From NCBI GenBank assembly GCA_026182355.1, contig JAPFBL010000084.1, positions 9,965,501 through 10,029,500 of the forward strand: DNA of 64,000 nucleotides. The letters are read 5' to 3'. Under the pieces are notes generated by a model, which did not search any database, was not told the DNA's origin, and worked only from the letters and a program-made list of their open reading frames with translations. The first letter of the stretch is position 1; each line of letters opens with the position of its first letter. The position numbers were made by a program, and so were the translations under genes. This DNA comes from Hermatobates lingyangjiaoensis (taxonomy: Eukaryota; Arthropoda; Insecta; Hemiptera; Hermatobatidae). Of this stretch, positions 49,449 to 60,999 are shown piece by piece.

Positions 49449-50308
49449 CAAAGATACAGTTCTCTACTGTCATAAACCTCGCAGAGTCTTTCCCTAATCT
49501 GGAAAAGCTACCCAAGTATGATTACTTTCATCACAACCTCTGCCATGGTGGTTCTCCACGTTGGTCTTCATGAAACCAAAATTCGATTACGCCTTCTCTT
49601 CCAACTCAACATCAGGTTGACTAAGCGACTTCAATGATCAAAGGACTTCAGGATTATAAGCGTGGCCGTTTTTCTTAGGCTACATTTAGTCATTGTCATT
49701 ACTACAGTATCGACTTAATAATGTATGATTTATTGTAATAGCAATTATATTATTCGTATCTCAAGAATTTAAGGTTTCATGAAAACTTTTAAGTTCAAAG
49801 ATTTTCGTATTTATGAAGTAAAGGAATTCCTGATCCAGTAACTCACTTATCAGAGCAGAAATATCAAGTTGATAAATTCAAGAAAAGAAGAGCTGGTTTA
49901 TTGCATTGATAAATCAATTTTCTGTTACATTATTATGAAATAAAGATTTCATAATACTGTATTTCATACTATTCGATACTATATCGTTACTGTGTGAATC
50001 GAAGAGTGTTTCCAAATAAAAAAGCACTAAACTTTTAGATAGTACTAGGTGAATGAAACAGTGTTGTCCAAAATATGGTATAATTATTTATTCTAACAGT
50101 AAGGACATTTGAGAAATATGAGTAGTTGTTCTTCAGTTTATGTAATAAGGAGTTTCGTTAGTTACAGATATAGGAGGTCTTTTTTTTTCTTTTAAATGAC
50201 TGTTGAAATCTTTACATGTATTTCAAAAATTATTTTATGAACGTAACTGACTGTTTCTAATAAGTGACATAGTAGTCACTTTTGATGTATTCGTTCAGGA
50301 ATATTCTA

Positions 50309-50340
50309 TTAGGTAATAAGGTACGTAAGCACCTTATTAC
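50309..50340. repeat. 28-bp exact direct repeat, copy 2, with hairpin
   Basis: The second copy continues into TTAC, so AATAAGGT and ACCTTATT form a perfect 8-bp stem around ACGTAAGC. Confidence 0.85.
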
Positions 50341-51652
50341 GTATTAAAATTTATATTAATATTATACCTTATTATATTAAAATTATTCGATTTACTATTA
50401 CGTATAGAAATATATAGCTGAATATTTCGCCTAAATATTATTTTTTTTTTCTTCAGGATTGTTGTAGAGAATCGTAATTTGGGCTTTAAATAAGCAAAAA
50501 AGAACATTTTTTGCAGGACCTTTAATTTTTAAGTTTACCTATTCATGTTGGCAGGTATTCGTTATCTCAATGTCTCACTAATGGAATTGCTTGAACGTTC
50601 TTTGGAATACCTCAGCTTGATTCCCTGAAGTGTTTCGAGTTCCCTTCGATTGTATGATTCACATTCAAATTGCTGTAGTAACCTTTTAGTAATATGCCTA
50701 TATTCCAAATGCAAGAGTTGCCAGTGAAGCTATTAAACCTAATGTGTCTGACTAATTGAAGGACGCTTAGTCAATGGATAAAACACTTGCTTTAATTGCA
50801 GCACGTTAGAATATGTAATTAGCGTCCAATGTTATTAAGCTATGTGTGACTGACTGGTCAAGGTTGCATTGTAAAGTAATCCAAATAATGCTCTTGATAA
50901 AACCTAACTAGTCTTTAAATATCATTCAAAAATTTCATTAGCGTATTCATAGTTATTCTTCAAGAAGGAAATAATTTCGTCAACTTTCTGCTTTTTATTG
51001 TAAAGAAGTACAGTTTAGTTGACTTTGGTGATAAGGGAACAGGTATTTGGCCTTCTATTAATAGAGTCAGACAACATTGGGCAAATATTTCATATTCATA
51101 CACGTTGTAATGGTAATTTGCTCAAAAGAATGGTTAAATTTAAACTTAATTTGAAAAAAAAAACTCATCGTTGTCTCAGATATTGATATTTGTGCTTTTC
51201 ATTGAATTTGAAACCTCTTGACTTTATATTTCAGTTTCTCCAAAAATAACCTGTTTCTTTATATGAATAGTTCATTGTTTGATGTTCTCAGATGAAAATC
51301 ATTATTATTAAATAAATATCCGCATTAGCTCCATTTTGAGCAGTATTATATTTTAAAAATCAGAAACAATACTATTAAACAGTTGGCTTGAGAGAATAAA
51401 CTGCTCAGAGTTTACAAAAATACTAGCTCTTATAAGTTTGAAAACAATCCTTAAGTCACCTCCTTACTCTATTATTTTTTTTTTTAGATTCCAAAGAGTA
51501 TTCATTGATTATGATTTATTTTGTAATTGTAGGTCGAGTTTTATAGCGATCTAATCACTAGTATTATACTTTTTTAAAGACTAATTCGAGTCAAAAATAT
51601 TAAACTTTTAAAACAGAAGAGTTATACAAGGTCCGATCCAGAAGTCGTAGGA

Positions 51653-52471
51653 CTGATTTTCTGTAGCGCGAATGGAGTGATGGAGGGGGGAACGGCTGAT
51701 TGGGCGCGGTGGAGAGGAATGTCAGGAACAGCCTCATATTTTTTTTCTGTGGCCTACAGGCTGTTGTTGAGGCAGGACGTGTGTTTTTGTGGACTCCTAT
51801 CAGGAGGTGTTCTCGAAGCCTAGAATGATGTTCTTTTGCGCTGTTTTTCCTCGGATAGAAGAGAAAAAAGTCATGTGATAACATTATGAAGAAGTCCTAA
51901 TCTGTTTGAATCGCATCCTCGACTTTCTGGCATACTTGCTTGCGCTTCATCTTATCATCTTCAGTAAGGACTTTTAGAACGAGCTTCGCACAAATCTTTC
52001 TCATGTTGAGATCTTCAGTAATTATGCACCGAACGTTACTGTAGGACAGTCTAAGTTGGTCAGCTACCAGATGGACAGATAACCGTCGACCAGAGTGCAA
52101 AGGCGCCATGACCGTCACATTGTCATCCGTTTGTGCTGTCGACGGGTGGCCGATGAGGTGGTCGTCTTCCATGAGGTCCCTCCTCTTCCAGAACAATTTC
52201 TTCTACTGAAATATAGCTAGCGGCATAACCACTGTAGCCATCTCTGACTAAATCGAAGGTTTCGGTAGCAGTGTTTTTGAATTTAACGCAAAATTTAAGT
52301 TTCGCTCCATCCTATGCTTTGACAACAACTCATGACAGGCGTCCACAAAAACATACGTCCTGCCTCAACAACAGCCCGTAAACGACGGAAAAAATATGAA
52401 GCTACTCATGACACTCTTTTCCACCTTGGCAGTTTCCCACTCCATCGCTCCGTTCGCGCTACAGAAAATCA
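51653..52471 (-). mobile_element. Deleted mariner-like element with about 150-bp inverted ends
   Basis: Arms at about 51653-51805 and 52325-52471 are inverted copies at roughly 75 percent by eye (CTGTAGCGCGAATGG with CCGTTCGCGCTACAG; GTCCACAAAAACA and CCTGCCTCAACAACAG on both sides). Between them, on the minus strand, 51897-52196 encodes a mariner transposase N-terminal part: GRRLSVHLVADQLRLSYSNV, the helix-turn-helix, then ITEDLNMRKICAKLVLKVLT and an acidic/basic linker. After a stop only SHDFFLFYPR remains, matching the DFFLF region near the third catalytic Asp. The first two Asp and most of the catalytic core are deleted. Non-autonomous. Confidence 0.88.
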
Positions 52472-52484
52472 CAAATTTAATAAA

Positions 52485-54620
52485 ATGGGATTCAAATTCG
52501 GTACTGTTAATGTCAGAACACTTATAGTAGAAGAAAGACTTACGAAGAAATACGATTAGTAACTCTAGGATTAACATTTGAGGATGGTGTTAAATTAAAA
52601 AGAAGGGTAAAAGAATAAGAAAAATATAAACTAATTATATGTTTGAGTATTTTAATGACATCACAAGTTGAAAAGAAAAGGTTTTATGAACTAATGATAT
52701 CAAAGGAAGATATAGATACAAAGAAGAATTTTCGAGAATGAAATCAAATCTCTAACCGCGCTGGCTGAAAAAACCACAAGCAAATATCGATTGGTGCATT
52801 GATGCACCAAATGATTCTTTTAAATATAAAGTGAATTTTATTACTAATGCAATAGTTTAAATATTTTTAAAGGCCAATGTTTAAACATGTTACAGTTGTT
52901 ATTAATTTAACTTTCATGGTTATTACTGGTTGTTACACGCAATTACTAACATAAAAAAAAGTCAAATTTATAAACAAGAGGGTATCCTAGGATTCCAACA
53001 AACACAAAAGAAAATATATAGCGAAGAAATAAAAATGATCTTCAGAAATTTAATTGTTAAAAAGTATTCTACTCGGAATTTGCATAGTGAAATTTAAAAA
53101 AATAATAAAAACTCTGCAAGTAGATCAGTGAAATAAACATTATTAAAAAGAGAGGAAGAGAAAAATAGAGACCACTACTTTGCTGTAATAGAACGGAGGG
53201 AAACGATGATGACGAAAATGAAAAAAATCGAATTTGATGAGCAAAACAAAAACACAGCATTTACAATTATATCAGTGATTACGGTAATAATAAAATGGTA
53301 GAGTCCATTCCAAATTATAATGGAGAAAGGTAAATACAGTAATATTAAGACAGGGAATCAAAGATGACAGATAAAGAACGGTTAATAGAGAGCAAATATT
53401 ATTGGTTGCACGAAATTTCTAAAAGATATTATATGTTCATCAGTTAGGCATATGAAACGTTAAACTCTATGAATCATTCTTTTTTAGAATTGCTCTCTGC
53501 TGATATTAGCACTATTGTAAAACAATTAAAGCCAGTAAAGCTACTGGAAGAGAAATCATCTGAAACGAACTAATGAAGAATGACCCCGATGTGTTGGTGA
53601 GCCTGTTGGCTTATGCAATTCAGTGGTACTACTGAAAAGAATGAAATACTGAAGCAATGAAAAACTTCGGTTGTAATTCGATTTATTTATAAATATCAGT
53701 ATAAAGTATAATCTACTTAAAATTTATAATAAAAAGGAAGGAATTCTAAAATTAGGAACTATCACATTATAAGTTTGAATTCGTCAATATGGAAATTATT
53801 TAAAAAATGCTATTCAAACTAGAATTACAGGAAATCTAGATTTTTAGCAACAACCTAAGCAAGCAGGTTTTAGAAGCAGATTTTCTACTATTGACGATTT
53901 GCATACCCTAAACATATAAATTGAAAAAAGATTAAGAGGGAAAAGTTGATATGTCCTTAAAAAATTAAATGAAGGTTTTGGACCTAGTTAATCGTTCATA
54001 CCTATCTAATGATCTGATGAGCTTTGATAAAACTATTAGTGTCTATCATTAAAAATTGGTGTAAATGAGGCCTGGCAAGTAGTTTTGGTTTGGCCAGTGC
54101 CCTATTTACCCTATCAAGAGAGGAGCCAAGAAAGAAGATGCTTCATCACCTATTCAATTAGACTGTCATCTGCAAGAAATATTTAGAAATTTTGATTAAA
54201 AAAAATATGAATCAATAGCGTTTATTTGTAAAATATCCTTTCGAGGATTTTGTTGTCCTTTTTGAGGAATCATTCATGATTATGGATCTTAGGAAGGAAA
54301 GAAAATCAGCAAGGATTAATATTAATGAAGGAACAGTCTTTCTTAGTGACAAATTACACTCCTGCCATTGATATCTAATTGAAAAAGTTGAAATTAAAGT
54401 GGGTTGAAAGTACAATTTATCTGGAATAATTAATTATATTTCGAAACGGCTCTTTTAAAGAAGTTAGAATACTTATTGCAATAGTATGAAAATAATCCTG
54501 GATCCTCAAATTCGTATTTAAAAGTAGTATGATAGTAAAACTAAGAAGGGGGTATTTCACTCATACTTGATATATGAAACCTAAGCATAAACTATGACTG
54601 CCAGAGAGAAAAAGTCACTC
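52485..54620 (+). mobile_element. RTE-like LINE, decayed, endonuclease to reverse transcriptase
   Basis: The + strand starts with KFGTVNVRTL (52490-52520), the N-terminal motif of an apurinic-type endonuclease, then a broken region. From about 53510 come pieces of reverse transcriptase in shifting frames: IKASKATGR and NDPDVLV, then QAGFRSRFSTIDDLHTLN (about 53855-53915). At 54260-54420 are DLRKERKSARININEG, TVFLSDKLHS and KVVESTIYLE, corresponding to the thumb region after the catalytic FADD block. Many stops and frameshifts show it is dead. The 3' end is near 54650, where a family B repeat begins. It may be the same clade as 32300-32695. Confidence 0.8.
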
Positions 54621-54679
54621 AATACTACGCAGATTTTAATTAAAGCTAGATATTAGAAAGTGTTAAACATCGGATCAGT

Positions 54680-54797
54680 TGGGTTTTTGACTCTGACGAA
54701 GACCGCTTGTTACGGTTGAAAGATCTTAGTCTTGTTTTCCCATTTCTTATTGTGGTTTGATCATTGATTGTTGTTTCACGTGTTTATGTGAAATCTA
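54680..54797 (+). repeat. Repeat family B, copy 4
   Basis: A single + oriented unit: GTTGGGTTTTTGACTCTGAC through the core, TTGTTTTCCCATTTCTTATTG, TGATCATTGATTGTTGTTTC and ACGTGTTTATGTGAAAT, ending beside the TA run at 54807-54843. Nearly identical to the right arm at 9926-10020, so the family spread not long ago. Confidence 0.88.
54689..54731 (+). ncRNA. Hammerhead-like core, family B copy 4
   Basis: Same bases as 9940-9982: GACT/AGTC stem I, CTGACGA, ACCG/CGGT stem II with one bulge, GAA, AGATCT, T. Predicted cleavage is between 54727 and 54728. Confidence 0.5.
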
Positions 54798-54801
54798 TAA
54801 A

Positions 54802-54806
<5 letters not shown>

Positions 54807-54843
<37 letters not shown>
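54807..54843. repeat. (TA)n microsatellite
   Basis: A TA run between family B copy 4 and family D copy 1. Confidence 0.95.
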
Positions 54844-54847
<4 letters not shown>

Positions 54848-55019
54848 GAGAAATATATATAATAAATTATATATAATTTAAAAATACAGAAACTCACTAC
54901 TATATTTCGACCGCGCCGTCATTAGGTAGAGGGAAGATATAGAAGTGAGTTGCTCCGATGACAGGTGACGACTGAAGTCATATGGTACAAGAGACTCTTA
55001 ATCAGCATAACCAATTACA
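54848..55019 (-). repeat. Repeat family D, copy 1 (172 bp)
   Basis: Nearly identical to 57521-57692 over its whole length, from GAGAAATATATATAATAAAT to CAGCATAACCAATTACA, with the same two end points. It holds a hammerhead-like core on the minus strand. Matching ends suggest a complete unit rather than random truncation. Confidence 0.9.
54897..54929 (-). ncRNA. Hammerhead-like core, family D copy 1
   Basis: On the minus strand: CTAC, CTAATGA (one change from CTGATGA), extra C, GGC/GTC stem II with a GCG loop and one G-U pair, GAA, ATAT, A (AUA triplet), GTAG pairing fully with CTAC. The G-to-A change in the core would be expected to impair cleavage. Confidence 0.45.
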
Positions 55020-55821
55020 ATTGACAGTGGCTTTAAAACTCCAATGGAACTGGGACTATCATGTCGCTAGAATGAAGTAAAATCCAATGAGCACGTAAAT
55101 CAAAAGATTGGTTACCCTTAAAGCAAAGTAAGGAAGAGGGGGGAACCTTCCTTACGATGGAGTGATGATATTGTGGATTTCTCTGAAAATTCTTGGACTG
55201 CATCAGCACATATAAGAAATATATGGAACAACCAAGGTGAGAAGACATTTTCCAAAGATAAGCTTAATTGTCCATAAAGATAAAAATAAAAAGTGTTTTT
55301 ATATATGTCATTATTCCAACATTCAAGCGACTTCTGATGAGAGAAATTACATTAGACACGGAAATCAATTCCTTTCCTCTATGAATTTTTCATAATCGAG
55401 GGTTTATGAAACAAAATATGCACCACAAAGAAGTTACCACATTATAAGATGTGAGTACTAGGCTTGACTGATCAAAAGACCAACTGACTCAGAAAACAAG
55501 AGCGGAAACTCATCAAAAACCAACAACACCATAAATTAAAAAAGATGGCCATATTATTCACCAAATATAATAACTTATTCCCGTAAAAATGATTTTATTA
55601 AAATTTTATTAGGAAGGAAGTTTTCTTTCCTACTCTGTGTCTCTATACATGTTAGTATAAATTTATAAGTAATGAAATTCTGTTTGGCAATCAGATAAGA
55701 GAACATTCATGATACAAAGAGTTTAGTTCCATTTTTATGTTATAGTTTCGAGTTGAGTTTTATTTCACTCATTTATTGTGGAATCCTTTTCTTTATTATG
55801 TTTGTGGCAATATCTCTATAT

Positions 55822-55918
55822 CAATAATAATAACTGGTATATTTCACTTATACCAGTTATTATTGTAGGGACTGTCATATTCATATTCGACTTGTCATAT
55901 GACTTGTGTCATAGTCCC
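55822..55918. repeat. Two adjacent hairpins
   Basis: CAATAATAACTGGTAT and ATACCAGTTATTATTG are perfect 16-bp arms around a 9-nt loop. Directly after, GGGACTGTCATATT is followed by an imperfect inverse ending TGTCATAGTCCC. Possibly a small MITE; no other copy seen. Confidence 0.75.
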
Positions 55919-55979
55919 TCTTTTCCGCAGCCATACTTTTTTTCTCTACTCGTTCTTTTTGTGACTGAATGGGCACAAG

Positions 55980-56292
55980 GAACCAACGTAGCCCAATAGC
56001 TTACGTGCCCACCTTTGGACTGGTAGATCCGGGGTTCGATATCCACTCTGGCACTCGATTTATTCACGTGGGAGGGCAAAACATCTGAGCTCGTTGTCTC
56101 TGGCAGAGAACGTTAAGTCAGCGTCACCGAGCCTGTACAATGCCAACTACTCGTTAAACATCCCTATACTAAATACACTTGAGTTAGGTGAAATTAAAAC
56201 TCCCAATGTAGAATGTTCATTGTGTAGTGTTACAAAGGGCCAATCTTTGGTCTATGAGTGTTTTCTCTTGGTACAGGCACTGCAACCTGACG
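55980..56292 (+). repeat. tRNA-derived SINE, moderately diverged
   Basis: Retains the head (AACGTAGCCCAATAGCTTACG), a B box (GGGTTCGATATCC), CTCGATTTATTCACGTGGGA, AACGTTAAGTC, CCGAGCCTGTACAATGCC, ACTTGAGTTAGG, TACAAAGGGCCAATC and a single degraded ACTGCAACCTGACG tail. Same orientation as the gene. Confidence 0.88.
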
Positions 56293-56931
56293 TAGTCACA
56301 AAGAGAGGTTTCATTAAAAAAAGTATCTGTAAAATCAGGAACATTGAATACTGGCTGTAAATTTTAACTGTATTCTACGACACTGAGTGTTAAGGCATAT
56401 TGAAAAAGGTTAGGGAATGATTGAAATGGTGAACTGACGGACGTGTTAAGTTAAATCCTCACAGTGGATGTCGTGGAGATGATTTCCATAGCGAAATGTT
56501 TTGTTTAGCATTTCGCTATGGAGGCAAAATTATAGTTCTGAAAACTGATAACAAATAAATTTGATCTTTCTATTGTTGAAAGTGCCTTCTGAAGCACATA
56601 GCCAAAGGTGCTATTGTCTGCGCTGGCTTCTGTCATGTGTGGTGAGCTGGTTCATGAACATATTAGGAGGAACTTAGTAATCTCAGTAAGACACTATACA
56701 GTAACAATATATCAAACCGTTTCCGTTTCTGCATAAAAACAGAACTAGCTAATGGATAGAGATTATATTTGGTACCAGTAACATTTTTGTACATGCACTG
56801 TAAATGAGTAACTTTTAATGATTATATACTGTAAGAAACAACTTGTGATTTCTAGAAAAAAGTTTAAAACTGTTTTTTTTTTTGGTATTTACAATATATT
56901 TTTTGTTTTAAAAAATGTTATCTTGTTTCAG

Positions 56932-56982
56932 ATGGTGCAAGCCATTCAAGTACTTCGATTCCATTTGTTAGAATTAGAAAAG
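56932..56982 (+). CDS. hth: homothorax/Meis 51-bp exon, second
   Basis: Seventeen codons, MVQAIQVLRFHLLELEK, between TCTTGTTTCAG and GTATGT, phase 0 at both ends. The sequence is close to invariant among Meis and homothorax proteins (vertebrates MIQAIQVLRFHLLELEK; Prep has VKAIQVLRIHLLELEK). It is part of the second helical block of the Exd/Pbx-binding domain. The next exon should start VHELCDNFCHRY; I searched 56983-64000 by eye and did not find it, so the intron runs past the window. The initial Met is internal, not a start. Confidence 0.97.
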
Positions 56983-57265
56983 GTATGTACGAAATTACGT
57001 TTACCTGCTTTGAACATGTTATCTCTACTGTTATATAATAATGTACAAAATAAGCAGATAAAACACAAGTTCATAAATACAGATATTAAAATATCTATTC
57101 CATATGATTTTTGATATTTAATAATCTTTTTATTACATTCAATGAAATTTTTTTTATAATATAGATTTTTCATATTTTCAACTTCTAAAAATCAATTATT
57201 CAATCCTTTATTTCCCCTACTCCTTGTTATTTCTCTCTGTCTCATTTTATTGCACATCCCCCCTA

Positions 57266-57269
<4 letters not shown>

Positions 57270-57313
<44 letters not shown>
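57270..57313. repeat. (TC)n microsatellite
   Basis: A pure TC run of about 22 units. Confidence 0.95.
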
Positions 57314-57319
<6 letters not shown>

Positions 57320-57337
57320 TTTGATATATAAATATAT

Positions 57338-57426
57338 TATCAAACCACAATAAGAAATAGGAAAACATATATTGAAAACATATAGGTTTGATCATTGATT
57401 GTTATTTCACGTGTTTATGTGAAATC
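57338..57426. repeat. Repeat family B, copy 5 (tails only)
   Basis: Inverted tails only (ATCAAACCACAATAAGAAAT and GGTTTGATCATTGATTGTTA then TTTCACGTGTTTATGTGAAA). The hammerhead-like core has been lost, leaving a short fold-back next to a TA run. Confidence 0.8.
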
Positions 57427-57520
57427 TTGTTATATATATATATATATACTGATAAAAGTATCGACCGTGAAGTAGAAATAAAATATAAGTTTATCAGGGC
57501 TCGGTCAGTTCTTCAGATTT

Positions 57521-57692
57521 GAGAAATATATATAATAAATTATATATAATTTAGAAATACAGAAACTCACTACTATATTTCGACCGCGCCGTCATTAGGT
57601 AGAGGGAAGATATAGAAGTGAGTTGCTCCGATGACAGGTGACGACTGAAGTCATATGGTACAAGAGACTCTTAATCAGCATAACCAATTACA
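57521..57692 (-). repeat. Repeat family D, copy 2 (172 bp)
   Basis: Near-identical partner of 54848-55019, same orientation, about 2.7 kb downstream. Its left edge interrupts family F, so it probably arrived after that repeat. Confidence 0.9.
57570..57602 (-). ncRNA. Hammerhead-like core, family D copy 2
   Basis: Identical in layout to 54897-54929: CTAC/GTAG stem I, CTAATGA, GGC/GTC stem II, GAA, palindromic ATAT, A. Confidence 0.45.
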
Positions 57693-60600
57693 GAGGGAAA
57701 GAAGACAGGGATAAAAATAAATTTTAACAAAAAATAATAAATAAATATAGATAAGTAAATAAAAATATCTTATACAAGAAAACTTATTAAAAAACGAACT
57801 ATGAGTACAGATGAATACGGAGCAAAAAGTTTACTTAATAGGTAATTAATAATTATTAATTTATTTAATGATTAAAAAGTAATCATTAATGATTGAGGTT
57901 GATCACAGAAGCGGATCGAACTCGCAGGAGATAAATAAAAGCTTCTTCTTAAGGTCTCAAAGTGACATTAGTGCTAGTAATCTGGAACTTATACATGGAA
58001 CAGTTACTGAAACCGAGTACGCGAGAACTGGCTAAAGTTCAACAGCACAACCATTACACACTCAGCAGTCCACAACCACTAAGCACGAGAGAGGGGGAAG
58101 GAAAGAAATAAAAACTAATAAACGATTTGATAAGTAAACATGAAAAATAAAAATTATTGCTGATAAAAAATAATAATAAAAACTGAAACCAGAATTATTC
58201 TTGCTATTACAACAATCAATTAATTAATTAATTAATCAATCAATGAACAACAATCAATAACTATTATAATAGTTTTTTACAGAAAACTAAAACTAATGGT
58301 GGTGGTTGTGTCCAGGAAGCAATCTTTACTACCAAACAAAGCTAGTATACTTGGGTATTAGTATGAGCTATTGGTTTCAGTATTTGAAAACGTAAACAGT
58401 CTTAAAAACTGAGACTATGTTAGTTAGCATGGATAGCTACAGAAATGTTTCTACGTTGACCAACTGAATGCCTTTTAAAAATTATAGTAAGGCTCAGGTT
58501 AATTGAAACCTAGCCAACATAAAAAGATTCTCATTGAGTCTTTAGAACGATGATTAAAAGGAGAAAAACTAGGGTTAATAATATGGAAAGTTTGACGGTC
58601 GCGATATCCACCCCATTTATTTCCACCAACAGTATTAGACCACTGAGGAGAGATGTGCGAAAAAATTTTTAGATTGGCAGGTTTTTGATGAGAAATGGAA
58701 GAGGGTTAATTGAAGATAGAATAAGTAGAAACAGAAGTAGAAAGAATAGAATTTATATATAGAGAGAGCAAAATAAAAGTTTATCAAGGCTAAGTAAATT
58801 TTTCAAGTTCAAATTAAACTCTCATTTGCCAAAGTTTCTGTTTTTATTTAAAACATTTTTCTTATGTCTATAAATGTATATTTGCCTGATTTATAGGCCT
58901 ATGAAAAATATTTTAAATAAAAACCGAAATGTTGTCAAGAGGGTTTAATTTGAACCCGAAGAACTGACCGAGTCCTGACAAACTTTTATTTTGTTTCTAC
59001 TTCACGGTCGATACTTGTATCAATATTTATATAAATGAATATATCATTTCTCTGTAGAACTATAAAAGACAGATATCAAATGTTTATAAGTAAACTGCAT
59101 GTATCTACTTCTGAGCCACAATATATAGTTAATAATTCAGAAATGGAAGCAATTTTTTTTGGCCAAACGGCTGGATGACATAATGTGTGATTCTGAGGAG
59201 GACCAATTGGTTGGTCAAAAAATCTTTCCCTATTTTTGAGTTTTTTTTTTGTTTTTTTTTTTGTTTTCCCATTGATTTGTATTTCTCGAAGTTACTGCAA
59301 AATCTAATTATTATTTGAATATATATGCATATTTCAATTTGAATAGAAAAAATAATTATGAATGCTACTCTATAAAAAGAAACTACTAGAGAACTCGCCA
59401 AAGCAGTTCCTTTCAGCCATTTTATGAGCACGTAACTCGTTACTATCAATTTCAAAATGTTCATTGAAAAGAAAATCAGTACATATATTTTCATTTTCTG
59501 AATACATTAACTGAAAATATAAGCATGTAACAAAAAAATCTGGAGATATCTCATTGCAAGAGAAGAGAATCACGTTTTTATATGGATCCAATATATAGGG
59601 TTGTGATAAGAAATCATGCCAGACTTAATTGAAGAAATAGTGTTAATATTATAAATGAAATGGGAGGTAGTGTGTGAAAAGGAGGAATCCTAGTGCTTTA
59701 TTCTGAAAGAAATAATTGGATTCATAGTTGTCACAGTTACTGAACGTCGTCTCCAACTGCATGTAATTATTGTTCATTCACGGTCTGTACAACAATAGTT
59801 TCAATATAATAATGGTTAAAAATGGATATCGTTCCGCATAGTTCCCGGGAAGTATTCAAGATAATGAAAATTACATACATGTATGTACCATAACTGTAGA
59901 TTGAAAAGATAATGGATTTGTTTGAGTAAAAACTATCAATTTTAGACTTTTATTATTTTTATTAATTGAATGTAAACAACCTTCCTAAGTTATAGTTATT
60001 TATTAATATTCTATTATGTTTCTTGACATAACTCATTTAAAGGTATGTTAGTTACCTATATTGTGTCATAAAAATTAATTACTATTTTTAAAGCAGTAAT
60101 AATTGATTCAGTCTAAAAACTAACGAACATCAAACAATTTAATTGATGTAATTTATTAAAATGTGATATTTATAACTTGAGAAAATATATACTAATAAAT
60201 TATGTACGGTTGTGTAAGGTTCATAATTGGCATTTAATATTTTCCTCAATTTTCATTCCACTTTTCAACCTATCAGAAAAAAAGTATCAATTTAAGGTAG
60301 TTTTATCTCTGGATTAATTATTTCACTCAATAATTTGAGGAAGGTGAGGATAAATATTTTAGTCATACTTAATTAGTGCTACCAATAAAACTTTTGAAGT
60401 TGTTTATATGTAAGAAACATATTTTATATTATAGTGACCGCAAGAGCTAAGCAGTTGTAGCTTTACAATCAAAAATATAATATCTTACAGTTTTAGTATT
60501 ATAAAAATATAATTATAAGAAGAGAATATATTAGAAAACAAATAGTAATACAGGAATTTCAGAAAATTCAGTTAATTTGTTTTAACACCAGTAATGCTCT

Positions 60601-60999
60601 TGTAGATGCACTCTACATGAGATGTCTTTGATTTGAATATATTTTGCTTTACTGTTTTCTATCTATGAAAATATTGTAAAATTTGTAAAGAAATCACGGT
60701 TCCATGAACTGGTTATGAATTGCATATAAATATTTTTTTACAAAAAAAGATATATATGAATAAGTAAATAATTACTATTTCTTGAAGTGTTTCCGCCCAT
60801 AATCATAAAAAAAAAGTTATGAATACATGATTTTTCTGTTAAGTTGTACTCTGAGAGGTGAATAATTAAATTTATGTTTACTAGATTTAATTTGGTCAGC
60901 TGAGATGTGAGGAGATTATGAAACGTGCTAATTGAAGTGTTTAGTTAACAAAACTGAATTGTAAGCAATAGAGTTTGAACCGGGTAGAAAATAGAGTGG

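Larger units (their letters stand above)
41645..56931 (+). other. hth: homothorax intron, 15.3 kb
   Basis: Bounded by GTAAGC and TTGTTTCAG. It holds the mariner remnant, RTE-like LINE, family B and D repeats, nested hairpins and a SINE. I see no host gene. 41650-45140, 46830-47400, 47950-49400 and 50350-51640 show only AT-rich sequence and short chance frames; 49300-49600 has a modestly long frame (LVPEVHSHKYPIGNSQLGNK) I cannot assign. Confidence 0.9.
57451..59021. repeat. Long-range inverted ends, family F
   Basis: 57451-57515 (AAGTATCGACCGTGAAGTAGA, GGGCTCGGTCAGTTCTTC) is the inverse of 58958-59021. A third partial copy at 58770-58860 forms a tighter inverted pair with 58905-58995 (CAAGTTCAAATTAAACTCTC with GAGGGTTTAATTTGAACC). 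The interior contains family D copy 2 and unrecognised non-coding sequence (57700-58750), so this may be a nest of insertions rather than one element. Confidence 0.6.

Noticed and set aside
56932..56934. ATG at the start of the third exon as a translation start
   Set aside because: It is the internal Met of MVQAIQVLRF, preceded by a splice acceptor.
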